This document shows, piece after piece, positions 1-6,493 of a DNA stretch of 23,961 nt. The translations under genes and the position numbers were made by a program. The notes under the pieces were generated by a model. It did not search any database and was not told the origin of the DNA. It saw nothing but the letters and a program-made list of their open reading frames with translations. Source of the DNA: a virus. Each line of letters opens with the position of its first letter. The stretch's first letter is position 1. The DNA lies in the IMG/VR virus record IMGVR_UViG_3300037168_000039, positions 1 through 23,961 of that record, one strand, 5' to 3'.

Positions 1-1
1 G

Positions 2-784
2 ATCAACACGATCGGCGTGACTACTACGCAACTGCACATGATCGCGCAAGCGGTCACCGTGCAACTCGATCGCGACCTCTCGCCGCATTGGGGCGGTAGC
101 CACATGGTGCGCGTGGGCGAATCTCCGAGCCCGGAGATTCTTCCTGGCGAGATCGCGTTCGCGCTCGTCGACGAGCTCCCGAGCACGCCGGGTGCCGTGG
201 CCTATCACGACGTTCAGGGCAACGGTGTCGCGGTCGCTTTCGAGGCGCTGTCGATGTGCAATTCGGTGTTGACGGGTCCCGACTCTGTCAGCGTCGCGAT
301 CAGTCACGAGTGTTGCGAGACCGTCGGCAATCCGTCGGTCAACTTGTGGGCGGACGACGGTCGCGGCAACGAATGGGCGCACGAGCTTTGCGATGCCGTC
401 GAGGCGTTCAGCTACACGATCAACGGACTCGACGTGAGCGACTTCCTGCTCCCGTCGTTCTTCGACGTCGTGGGTACGGCAGGTCCGTACTCGTTCGGTG
501 GTCACGTCTCGATGCCATCCCAGACGGGCCAGGGTGGCTACCAGATCCACCGGACAAGCGGAACGAACGAAGGGCAGGTGACGGCGCTGCACTCTGACGC
601 TCCGCACATTCTCATCCACGGCCAGCCCGGTCGACCGCTTCACGTCGCGAAGCGTGAGCACTGGTCGTCACGCTCCGGACGTCTCCGCGCGCTCGTACCG
701 CGCGGGATGTTGCTGACGCCAGGGAGCTCATGGTCAGGCCCCTTCGGTAGCTCGGTCAAACTGCATCCGGCCGAACGTGAGTAG
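2..784 (+). CDS. Metallopeptidase-like phage protein (5' end outside window)
   Basis: The frame is open from base 2, and the residues before the first possible GTG (base 17) read like the family's N-terminal region, so the true start is probably upstream of the window. Counting from that GTG, a zinc-protease-like H97-E98-x-x-E101 motif sits in SHECCE, followed about 25 residues later by a second conserved block, HELCDAVE (residues 122-129), then SDFLLPSFF and a GGYQ motif. I recall this arrangement (HExxE, then CDxVE, then a SxFxxPxWF-like stretch) from uncharacterised bacterial and phage proteins. Zinc binding and peptidase activity are inference. No signal peptide can be judged because the N-terminus is missing. 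It leads a rightward group with a 55-residue protein and the lysin candidate. Its role could be virion-associated or host-directed. The assignment to the family is moderately sure; the function is not known. Confidence 0.6.
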   Translation: MNTIGVTTTQLHMIAQAVTVQLDRDLSPHWGGSHMVRVGESPSPEILPGEIAFALVDELPSTPGAVAYHDVQGNGVAVAFEALSMCNSVLTGPDSVSVAISHECCETVGNPSVNLWADDGRGNEWAHELCDAVEAFSYTINGLDVSDFLLPSFFDVVGTAGPYSFGGHVSMPSQTGQGGYQIHRTSGTNEGQVTALHSDAPHILIHGQPGRPLHVAKREHWSSRSGRLRALVPRGMLLTPGSSWSGPFGSSVKLHPAERE

Positions 785-789
785 CTGGT

Positions 790-805
790 ACGGCTTCCCA
801 GCCGT
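790..805 (+). other. Short perfect hairpin upstream of the 55-residue gene
   Basis: ACGGCT (790-795) and AGCCGT (800-805) form a 6-bp perfect stem with a TCCC loop in the 73-base gap between two rightward genes. GCTGG (784-788) could pair instead with CCAGC (798-802), so two exclusive folds are possible. Only a weak T-rich stretch follows, so a terminator is not well supported. A role in mRNA processing or translation is possible, and chance cannot be excluded. Confidence 0.3.
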
Positions 806-857
806 TCTGCAAGTTAGATTCGGCGAAACGGCAGGTAGTTGGCCAAGGGAGCCAGGC

Positions 858-1025
858 ATGGGAGACAGCAACTGGCCCAAGGCCGACCCGGTAACAAGCC
901 CGCTGGACAATCATCCGAGCTGGCGTTTCATCGCCGAAGAGCGCGCGAGACAGTTGGATCGGGCGCACGAGCTGATCAAGATTCTGGAAGCCAGAATCGC
1001 CTACATGGAGAAGCGGATGCCATGA
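858..1025 (+). CDS. Small hypothetical protein, 55 aa, helical C-terminal half
   Basis: I chose the ATG at 858 because AAGGGA (845-850) lies seven bases upstream. The longer frame from the GTG at 777 lacks a ribosome-binding site and its added residues look like non-coding sequence. The protein has a polar, proline-containing N-terminus and a charged helix from about residue 22 to the end (RFIAEERARQ, then LIKILEARIAYMEK) that could form a short coiled coil. There is no membrane segment or signal peptide. Its stop codon TGA overlaps the ATG of the next gene as ATGA, so it is probably translationally coupled to the lysin candidate. It could be a lysis regulator or a small virion protein. No family was recognised. 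Confidence 0.6.
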   Translation: MGDSNWPKADPVTSPLDNHPSWRFIAEERARQLDRAHELIKILEARIAYMEKRMP

Positions 1026-1687
1026 TCGTCGCGCCCATCACACCTGGAGAATGGCTAGACACATCATCGCCGATTCTTGCCGCCATCATCCCTGCGATTC
1101 TCGCTCGTGGAAGCAAGGGCGTGATCCGCTACTGCCCGTTGCCCGGCAACTTCACGGGCAACGATGCGTCGGCTGGAGAGCTCGAACGGCTCACGGATGC
1201 CGAGCTCGGAGTCATGTTGATCCAGCACGTGCGCGGCCTTCGTGCGAACAATTTCCTATGGTCGCCAGCGACAGAGAGCGGCGCCAAAGACGCGGAATAC
1301 GCCGTCACGTGGGCGGAACGATGCGAGTACCCGATGGGTGGCACACTCTACCAGGACATAGAAGGCATCGACCCGACCGTGGGTGCCGCGCAGACGATCT
1401 ACTACTGCCAGCAGTGGGCTAGTACCGTCATCAGTCTCGGGTACCAGGCCGGTCTCTACGTCGGGTTCTCCGTGCCGCTCAGCCCAGGACAGCTCTACGC
1501 GCTACCGCACACGACGTACTGGCGCGCCGCTGGGTTCGTTCCGAGCGTCGAGCGCCGTGGCTACAGCGGGCAGCAAAGTGGAGCCGTCAACATCGAGGGA
1601 ACGCTGTTCGACCGAAACAAGTTCGGTCCGGACATCCTGCTCGACCTACCGCACTGCGCGATCGCCGGTCCGCTGCAAGCTGCTTAG
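1022..1687 (+). CDS. DUF1906 / Rv2525c-like glycoside-hydrolase-like protein, probable endolysin
   Basis: This 221-residue protein looks like a single TIM-barrel-type domain of the DUF1906 (Rv2525c-like) family, related to GH25-like lysozymes. Visible family features are GVIRYCPLPGN at 33-43 (first strand and loop), an LTDAEL segment, the acidic LYQDIEG stretch with D112 and E114 where the family's barrel carboxylates lie, GYQAGLYVG, the late YWRAAGF strand, and FDRN with D197 near the C-terminus. There is no separate cell-wall-binding domain, signal peptide or membrane segment. In phages such proteins are usually annotated as lysins or tail-associated muralytic enzymes; cleavage of peptidoglycan glycan is inferred, not shown. 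Its ATG overlaps the previous stop. A strong hairpin follows seven bases after its stop codon. The only membrane protein nearby, a holin candidate, is on the opposite strand. Confidence 0.8.
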   Translation: MIVAPITPGEWLDTSSPILAAIIPAILARGSKGVIRYCPLPGNFTGNDASAGELERLTDAELGVMLIQHVRGLRANNFLWSPATESGAKDAEYAVTWAERCEYPMGGTLYQDIEGIDPTVGAAQTIYYCQQWASTVISLGYQAGLYVGFSVPLSPGQLYALPHTTYWRAAGFVPSVERRGYSGQQSGAVNIEGTLFDRNKFGPDILLDLPHCAIAGPLQAA

Positions 1688-1693
1688 GACACC

Positions 1694-1730
1694 GCTCATC
1701 AGGGGCCGCCACCTCCGGCCCTGATGGAGC
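1694..1730. terminator. Strong hairpin between convergent genes, probable bidirectional terminator
   Basis: The arms 1694-1708 and 1716-1730 pair over 14 base pairs with two single-base bulges (G1705 and G1726) and a 7-base CCACCTC loop. It begins seven bases after the lysin stop codon and is the most stable fold I can see in the intergenic gap. No T-tract follows on either strand, so it is not a textbook intrinsic terminator. Its place between converging genes suggests it limits read-through or protects 3' ends. The rest of the gap (1731-1826) shows no gene. Confidence 0.55.
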
Positions 1731-1835
1731 AGTCGACCGTGTTGGATCGGCGGAGGAGCGTGCGGATTTTGGGTCCACGTTTTCCCTTTCGGGCGGGCTC
1801 CAGCGTCATTGCTTAGCAGGTGGGCGTCGATCCTT

Positions 1836-1865
1836 GCGGCTTTAGAGGATCGAACCCTAGGCCGC
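1836..1865 (-). other. tRNA acceptor/T-arm minihelix-like hairpin at the end of the leftward block
   Basis: Read on the minus strand right after the TAA stop of the last leftward gene, GCGGC (1865-1861) pairs with GCCGC (1840-1836). Inside it TAGGG (1859-1855) pairs with CTCTA (1847-1843), with one G-T wobble, around a 7-base loop TTCGATC that matches the tRNA T-loop consensus. No D-arm, anticodon arm or matching 5' acceptor strand was found upstream, so it is not a complete tRNA. TCGATCC/GGATCGA (1827-1833/1847-1853) offers an alternative fold. It may be an operon-end hairpin, a remnant of a tRNA 3' end as found at phage attachment sites, or chance. Confidence 0.35.
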
Positions 1866-2144
1866 TTAGGGCGTAGAGTCAAGCTTTGGCCGTGGCCCTG
1901 GCGGGTCACTGCCGGGCCGTAGCAGGCGCTCGAGCGCCTTCGACTGCCACTCGTTCAGCGAGGACAGGCGATCCATGCGGTGCTCAAGGTGGCCGATCCT
2001 CATGTCGCGAATCGAGCTCTTCTCGTCTTGCTTTCCGAGGTGGATGCCGACCTTGACGAGCACGCGACCCGAGGCCCACGCGGCCGCGCCGATGGTGGCC
2101 ACCGTGGGGACGATCGTAGCGACTAGGACCGTCCAGTCGCTCAC
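1866..2144 (-). CDS. Small one-TM protein with coiled-coil tail, holin candidate
   Basis: The 92-residue product has one hydrophobic segment near the N-terminus (about residues 4-27, rich in V, A, I and T). A charged helical stretch follows at about 35-75 (including HLEHRMDRL and LNEWQSKALERLL), and the tail is Pro/Arg-rich. One membrane helix plus a cytoplasmic or periplasmic coiled coil is seen in small phage lysis proteins and in other small virion membrane proteins, so holin is a candidate and not a firm call. It starts with GTG at 2144, overlapping the upstream stop as GTGA, with AGGTG a few bases before. It is the last gene of the leftward block and converges on the lysin candidate. Its stop abuts the minihelix-like hairpin. 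Confidence 0.55.
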   Translation of the reverse strand: MSDWTVLVATIVPTVATIGAAAWASGRVLVKVGIHLGKQDEKSSIRDMRIGHLEHRMDRLSSLNEWQSKALERLLRPGSDPPGPRPKLDSTP

Positions 2145-2404
2145 GTGTCACCTGACGGAGGAACATCCGACTCGAACCGCGCGAAACTCATCTCCGGTTG
2201 CGTCGGCCGCTCGTTGATGTGCGTGTGGGCCTCGACGCGCACCAGGCGCTCGTCCATTGCCTCGAGACGTTGTTCGAGTCGCATGACGCAATTGCGCACG
2301 GCGTTCGTTGTCGACGCCACGAGCTTCAGCGTCAGATTGAGGTCCGCGATGGCGCTCGTCTGCGCGATGAGGGCCTCTGCCAATGTCGCTACGATATCAC
2401 TCAC
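2141..2404 (-). CDS. Hypothetical amphipathic coiled-coil protein, 87 aa
   Basis: The start is GTG at 2404, which lies inside the end of the upstream gene (8-base overlap) with GGAG a few bases before it. Longer in-frame starts fall in the real upstream gene and add Arg/Ser-rich shadow sequence. The product is helical and heptad-like over residues 5-60, first hydrophobic-neutral (LAEALIAQTSAIADLNLTL), then charged (MRLEQRLEAMDERLVRVEAH). The C-terminal tail is disordered and acidic. There is no clear transmembrane span. It stops in a GTGA overlap with the holin candidate. A role with that membrane protein, for example in lysis or as a small structural protein, is inferred from position only. 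No family was recognised. Confidence 0.6.
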   Translation of the reverse strand: MSDIVATLAEALIAQTSAIADLNLTLKLVASTTNAVRNCVMRLEQRLEAMDERLVRVEAHTHINERPTQPEMSFARFESDVPPSGDT

Positions 2405-4868
2405 TGCCTGCTCCGATCTGTCCCCCGAAGTCAGACGAATCCTTGCCGAGTGACTTGAGCTTCGTGGCCTTTGGCCCTGCCGTTTTCTTGGCAGGTCCAC
2501 CGGGCGGCTGCGGCGTTTGCGTTCCGTTCGCGTAGAGCGATTGGATTTGCTGGATCGGACCCGGTCCGCCCATGGGTGTCCCGAGGAATTTGCTCACGCT
2601 CGCACGCTCGCGCATCGGCAGTTTCGCGTCCGGATGCGCCGCGCTCCATTTCAGAATCTCGGTCCGCATCTGCCCGTAGATCGAAGGGTAGATCGTGCGG
2701 AGCGCGTCGACGTGCGCATCAGACAACGTGCCGGCCTGCATGTGTTCGATTGCCCGCATCGGGTTGGCCACGATCTCAGCTTTATCATGAAACGCTAGCT
2801 TGTCGGAAGGACTTGGCGTCCACGTGTTCGGTGCCATCGGTTGTGGAGGTGTCGGCGATCGCGGTACCGCTTGCGCGAGGTACTGGACGGCGTTCGTCTG
2901 CGCCTGATTGTAGGCGGCCGCCACGTCGGGCGCCGTCGTCGCGAGAGGGGCCGTCGTCTGCCCCACCGCTTGCGCGAGCGCTGCCGGCGACGAGGCGAGC
3001 GTGTTGAGGCGCCCCGCGAGCTTGTCGTACTGCTGTCCCTTGCTGAGCCCCGACGTCGAGTCGAGCAACGACGCCATGTGATCCGACGGCTTGGCCGCGA
3101 TCGTCCCCCGGATCGCCATGTCTTGCACGACGTCACCGACGCGAGCCATCGTGTCTTGCAAGCGTGCGCGCGACTCGGCGCCGAGCACCGCGGCGAACAG
3201 ATTCGGGTCGCCGGAGTTTGCCGCCCGCTTGAGCGCCATCGACACGGCGATCATCCCCTGGTCTCCGGCCCAGCGCTTGGCGACGTACGCGAGTGGCATT
3301 GCTGCGACCTTGCCAACGGCGTGACCCACGATGGCGCCAGGGAATCCGCCGAGCGCTCCGCCGACTCCCGATCCGATCGTGGACATGAGCCCGGAGATCG
3401 CAGCGTGCATGGGGCCACGTCCACCGTTGAGGAGCGATGACGTGATCGCGAACTGCTTCCCGGCGTCGACCGCGTCGAGCTTTTGCGCGAAGTCTTCGAG
3501 CGTCGCGAGCTTCGCGTACTGGGTTTTCGCTTGCGCGAGCGCGCCCGTGAGCTCCGGCTTTTGCGCGACGGCAGCCACATCGTCGGATGCCGACTCGATC
3601 GCGCGTTTCGCGAACATGTAGGCGCTGGCCCTGGCCTGATCGGCTACCGTGACGTCGGCCGGTTTGCCTTTCATCCCAGCTTCTACGCTGGACAGCCACT
3701 GTTTTCGCAGGCTCGACACGTAGTCTTGCGCGTCGCTGAATTTCACGACGTCGACTCCGCTTGCCGTGCGGGTGACGGGCACGATGCTCGGATCGCTGGC
3801 GTCCGCGATGACGTCTTCGATGGCTGTCCGCGTCGACGCGAGCGCGCGTTGTCGCAATTGCGGACTGTCGAGGCCCTGTCGGATCGCGTCACCCAGATCG
3901 CCCGGGTGAAGGAATTTCTCCGCCACGTGGATCGGGTTTCCGCCGACCGTTTCAACCGCATCATCCGCCGTCGAGTCGAGGTCGGACAGCACCGAGTTCA
4001 TGACATTGCCCGTATTTTTCAGGTGCGTCGTGATGGCGTCTCCGAGCTCCTGTCGAGTCATGCCGGGCTTCAGGAGCTCCAAGTCATGGATCGCGGCGCC
4101 CGCTTTTTCCACCCAACCGAGATCGGCGTTGCGCGGGATCGGCCCAACGGCTCCTGCCGCGGTTCGGTTCGCGAGCTGATCCAGGCTCGGAACGTCGAGC
4201 GACTTCGCCAGTTCGACCGCCTTGTCTCGTAGAGCTCCACCGGCTTCGCCGAAGAGGTGCACGCCACCTCCGATCACTGCCCCAGCACCTACGCCCCATA
4301 GTAGCGTCTCGGCGGCCTGTTTTGGATCGCCAAACGCGGCCTGCGTGAGCGCGACGGGACTTGAGTACAGCGCGCCCTCGGTTGCCGCCTTGGCGACAGC
4401 GGCCGCGGTGTTGGCGGCCCACCCTGCACGCGCCACCTCTTCGGCAGGCACGATGCTGCGCGCGATCGCCTCACCTGCTGCACCAATGGGAGCGAGGAGC
4501 CCCGGCAGGTGCATGCCGAGCGCCTCGACGCCTCCGCCCCACGCGAGCGTCGACGCGGCACCCGCCACTCCACCGATTCCGCGCGCGAGCGTGTGCTCCC
4601 CTTCGCGAGTCTCGCGGATCTCCTTTTCGTCGGGTGTCTCGTCGCCTTCTTCGATCGCCTCTGGAACGCCCAGCAACGCCTGATTCAGGAAGCTCTTGCC
4701 GCCCGCTTCAAGCGATCCGAGGAACCCCTTGTCCTGTTCCTGCTGGACGAGCGCTGCACGGAAGGCTTCGTCCGGCGTCTGCGCGGTGCCTGGCGCGACG
4801 TGATTCGGATCGGTGGGGTCGCTCGTGTCGAGCGGAATCTCCGGCGGGATGTCGGTCTCGTCGCTCAC
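2397..4868 (-). CDS. Large virion protein, DNA-ejection / internal-protein candidate
   Basis: This 823-residue protein has an acidic, Pro-rich N-terminus (1-45) and an Ala/Gly-rich body. Three glycine-zipper-like hydrophobic stretches stand out, at about 97-140, 185-212 and 487-530; the last has GSGVGGALGG followed by small and hydrophobic residues. Long helices lie between them and a Pro/Lys-rich tail follows at about 640-823. Internal or ejected proteins of short-tailed phages (the P22 gp7/gp20/gp16 or T7 gp14-gp16 classes) are similarly large, Ala-rich and membrane-active, and lie after the tail genes. That is the basis for this call; no direct homology was seen. No lytic transglycosylase motif was found. 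It starts with GTG in a GTGA overlap with the upstream gene and ends 8 bases inside the downstream gene. A tape-measure-like role is the main alternative. Confidence 0.65.
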   Translation of the reverse strand: MSDETDIPPEIPLDTSDPTDPNHVAPGTAQTPDEAFRAALVQQEQDKGFLGSLEAGGKSFLNQALLGVPEAIEEGDETPDEKEIRETREGEHTLARGIGGVAGAASTLAWGGGVEALGMHLPGLLAPIGAAGEAIARSIVPAEEVARAGWAANTAAAVAKAATEGALYSSPVALTQAAFGDPKQAAETLLWGVGAGAVIGGGVHLFGEAGGALRDKAVELAKSLDVPSLDQLANRTAAGAVGPIPRNADLGWVEKAGAAIHDLELLKPGMTRQELGDAITTHLKNTGNVMNSVLSDLDSTADDAVETVGGNPIHVAEKFLHPGDLGDAIRQGLDSPQLRQRALASTRTAIEDVIADASDPSIVPVTRTASGVDVVKFSDAQDYVSSLRKQWLSSVEAGMKGKPADVTVADQARASAYMFAKRAIESASDDVAAVAQKPELTGALAQAKTQYAKLATLEDFAQKLDAVDAGKQFAITSSLLNGGRGPMHAAISGLMSTIGSGVGGALGGFPGAIVGHAVGKVAAMPLAYVAKRWAGDQGMIAVSMALKRAANSGDPNLFAAVLGAESRARLQDTMARVGDVVQDMAIRGTIAAKPSDHMASLLDSTSGLSKGQQYDKLAGRLNTLASSPAALAQAVGQTTAPLATTAPDVAAAYNQAQTNAVQYLAQAVPRSPTPPQPMAPNTWTPSPSDKLAFHDKAEIVANPMRAIEHMQAGTLSDAHVDALRTIYPSIYGQMRTEILKWSAAHPDAKLPMRERASVSKFLGTPMGGPGPIQQIQSLYANGTQTPQPPGGPAKKTAGPKATKLKSLGKDSSDFGGQIGAGSE

Positions 4869-6493
4869 GGGGTCTCGGGTTCCTCGCCCGTATCACCGCC
4901 ACCACCACCGAGCCGCTGCACTTCAGCGAGACGGTTCGCAAGCGCCGCCTTTCGGTTCTTGACGTCCTGAAGGATCTGCGCAGCTTGCGCGGCGTTACCA
5001 CCGGTGATGCCGCTCGATGTGGGAGCGCCCTTGAATCCAGCCTGTTCGAGCTGTTGAGAGAGCGCCGCCATGCGACCGCGTGCATCGAATCCGTTGCCCT
5101 GTATTCCGCCTTTCGTGAGCTGCGCGAGCTCTGTAGCAGCGGCTTCTGCGGCATCGAGTTGCGATCCTTCGCGCATTAGGATCGCGGCTCCTCGTCCGAT
5201 GGTACCTTTTCCACCTGGCTGCGAGTATACCGGTGCACCACTGCGGCCTGTCCAGGATTCGATGACGTTTTTTCGCGCGTCCGCCATCGACCCGCCGAAT
5301 TTTTCGACGAATTTCTGCGACTGTTCCGCAAGATCTTTCGCCGTCATCTGGCTACCGGCGGAGGTGCCTCCCGTCATCTTTTCGGCGTTCTTTGCAAGCT
5401 GCCACTGCCGACTCTGGATGCTGTCGATCTTGTCTCCGAGTGATTCGTTCGTCTTGCCGATCATCGACTGCGCTTGCGTCTGGACGTCGGAGTTGTCCTT
5501 GTAGAGCGCTGCCTGTTTCATGATCTGATTCTGCGCGATCGTGTACGCGCTCAGCGTCGAGTCGCGCTCGGCCTTCAGTAGTGCGTTCTGATGCTCGAAC
5601 GAGTCGTTGTTCAAGTCCGACTCTTTGCCTGCGACCATGAGCGCGTGTTGCAGGTTCGTTTTCTGCGCGTCGATGTCACGCGTGATCGCGTCGTTTAGCA
5701 TCTCCGCTCCGACGTTGCGTCCACCGAGGTGCGGCGAAAGACCGGCCGCGAATCCGCCAAGTCCGACCGAGATCGCCGAGAGAATGTTCGACGCCGTACC
5801 TGCCTTTTGCCAGTAGTTATTCGGGTTGACGCCTTGCGCCTCGAGTTCTGCGAGCTTGTCGCGGATCTTGCTCTGCTGGTCTTTCGTCTCGGCCTGAAAC
5901 TGCTTGCTAAACTCGGCCTGCTTTTTCTGGTCCGCGTCGAAGGCCATCTTTCCGAGCTGCGAATCCTCGACGAGCGCATTCGTTTGGTCGTTGAAGTTGC
6001 GTGCGAGATCCCCCACGTTGCCCAGCATCGCCGTCCGATCGTCGGCCGCTTTCTGCGCGGATGCCGCGAGCTGGCTTCCGTACGCCTTGTCGGCAGGGCT
6101 CATCCCGACGGGACGAGGTGCCATGCCCGGCTGACCCTGTCCAAATAGCACCGAGTTTGGGGTGTCTTGTGAGGCCTGCTGCTTCTGCGCATTTGCAAGC
6201 ATCGCCTGCTGGCCCGCCGCGATCGATGGGTCGGCCTGCATTTGCGCAGGCGTTGCCGCCATCGGGTTGGACGGCGTAAACGCTTGCGTGGCTGCGTTTG
6301 CGGCCGGTTGCTGCGACGCGGCCGCAAGAGACGACCATAGCGACTGGCTGTCATCTTTTGGCGCTTCGACTTGACCGACTGGGCCGGGCATCGATGGGTC
6401 AGCGACCGACGTCAGTGCGGCCGCTTCCGCGGGTGTTTCCGCGTCGGCCTCGGTGATGTCCGGGGGGAGCTCGAGAAGGGGTGCGCCGCTCAT
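4865..6493 (-). CDS. Virion protein with helical coiled-coil body, ejection-protein candidate
   Basis: This 542-residue protein is Ala/Gln-rich and mostly helical. Residues 1-130 are low complexity (P, A and Q). A charged coiled coil spans about 165-230. A Gly-rich hydrophobic segment at about 235-255 (NILSAISVGLGGFAAGL) is directly followed by AITRDIDAQKTNLQHAL, a pairing I recall from uncharacterised proteins of many environmental phages. More helices lie at 270-370 and a Gly/Glu tail closes the protein. The ATG at 6493 overlaps the upstream stop as ATGA, and its own stop overlaps the next GTG. Lying between the S74-containing fibre-like protein and the 823-residue protein, it is probably part of an ejected or tail-interior complex. 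The function is inferred from position and composition only. Confidence 0.65.
   Translation of the reverse strand: MSGAPLLELPPDITEADAETPAEAAALTSVADPSMPGPVGQVEAPKDDSQSLWSSLAAASQQPAANAATQAFTPSNPMAATPAQMQADPSIAAGQQAMLANAQKQQASQDTPNSVLFGQGQPGMAPRPVGMSPADKAYGSQLAASAQKAADDRTAMLGNVGDLARNFNDQTNALVEDSQLGKMAFDADQKKQAEFSKQFQAETKDQQSKIRDKLAELEAQGVNPNNYWQKAGTASNILSAISVGLGGFAAGLSPHLGGRNVGAEMLNDAITRDIDAQKTNLQHALMVAGKESDLNNDSFEHQNALLKAERDSTLSAYTIAQNQIMKQAALYKDNSDVQTQAQSMIGKTNESLGDKIDSIQSRQWQLAKNAEKMTGGTSAGSQMTAKDLAEQSQKFVEKFGGSMADARKNVIESWTGRSGAPVYSQPGGKGTIGRGAAILMREGSQLDAAEAAATELAQLTKGGIQGNGFDARGRMAALSQQLEQAGFKGAPTSSGITGGNAAQAAQILQDVKNRKAALANRLAEVQRLGGGGGDTGEEPETP

Noticed and set aside
777-857. GTG start at 777 for the 55-residue gene
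   Set aside because: No ribosome-binding site, overlaps the previous stop, and adds residues without coding character. The ATG at 858 has AAGGGA at good spacing.
1800-1910. Complete tRNA around the T-loop-like motif
   Set aside because: No D-arm, anticodon arm or 5' acceptor strand matching the 3' acceptor could be found within tRNA length.
2397-4868. Classical tape-measure protein
   Set aside because: No tail-tube or assembly-chaperone genes are present and the gene order is that of a short-tailed phage. The call of ejection-protein candidate fits better, although it is not proven.
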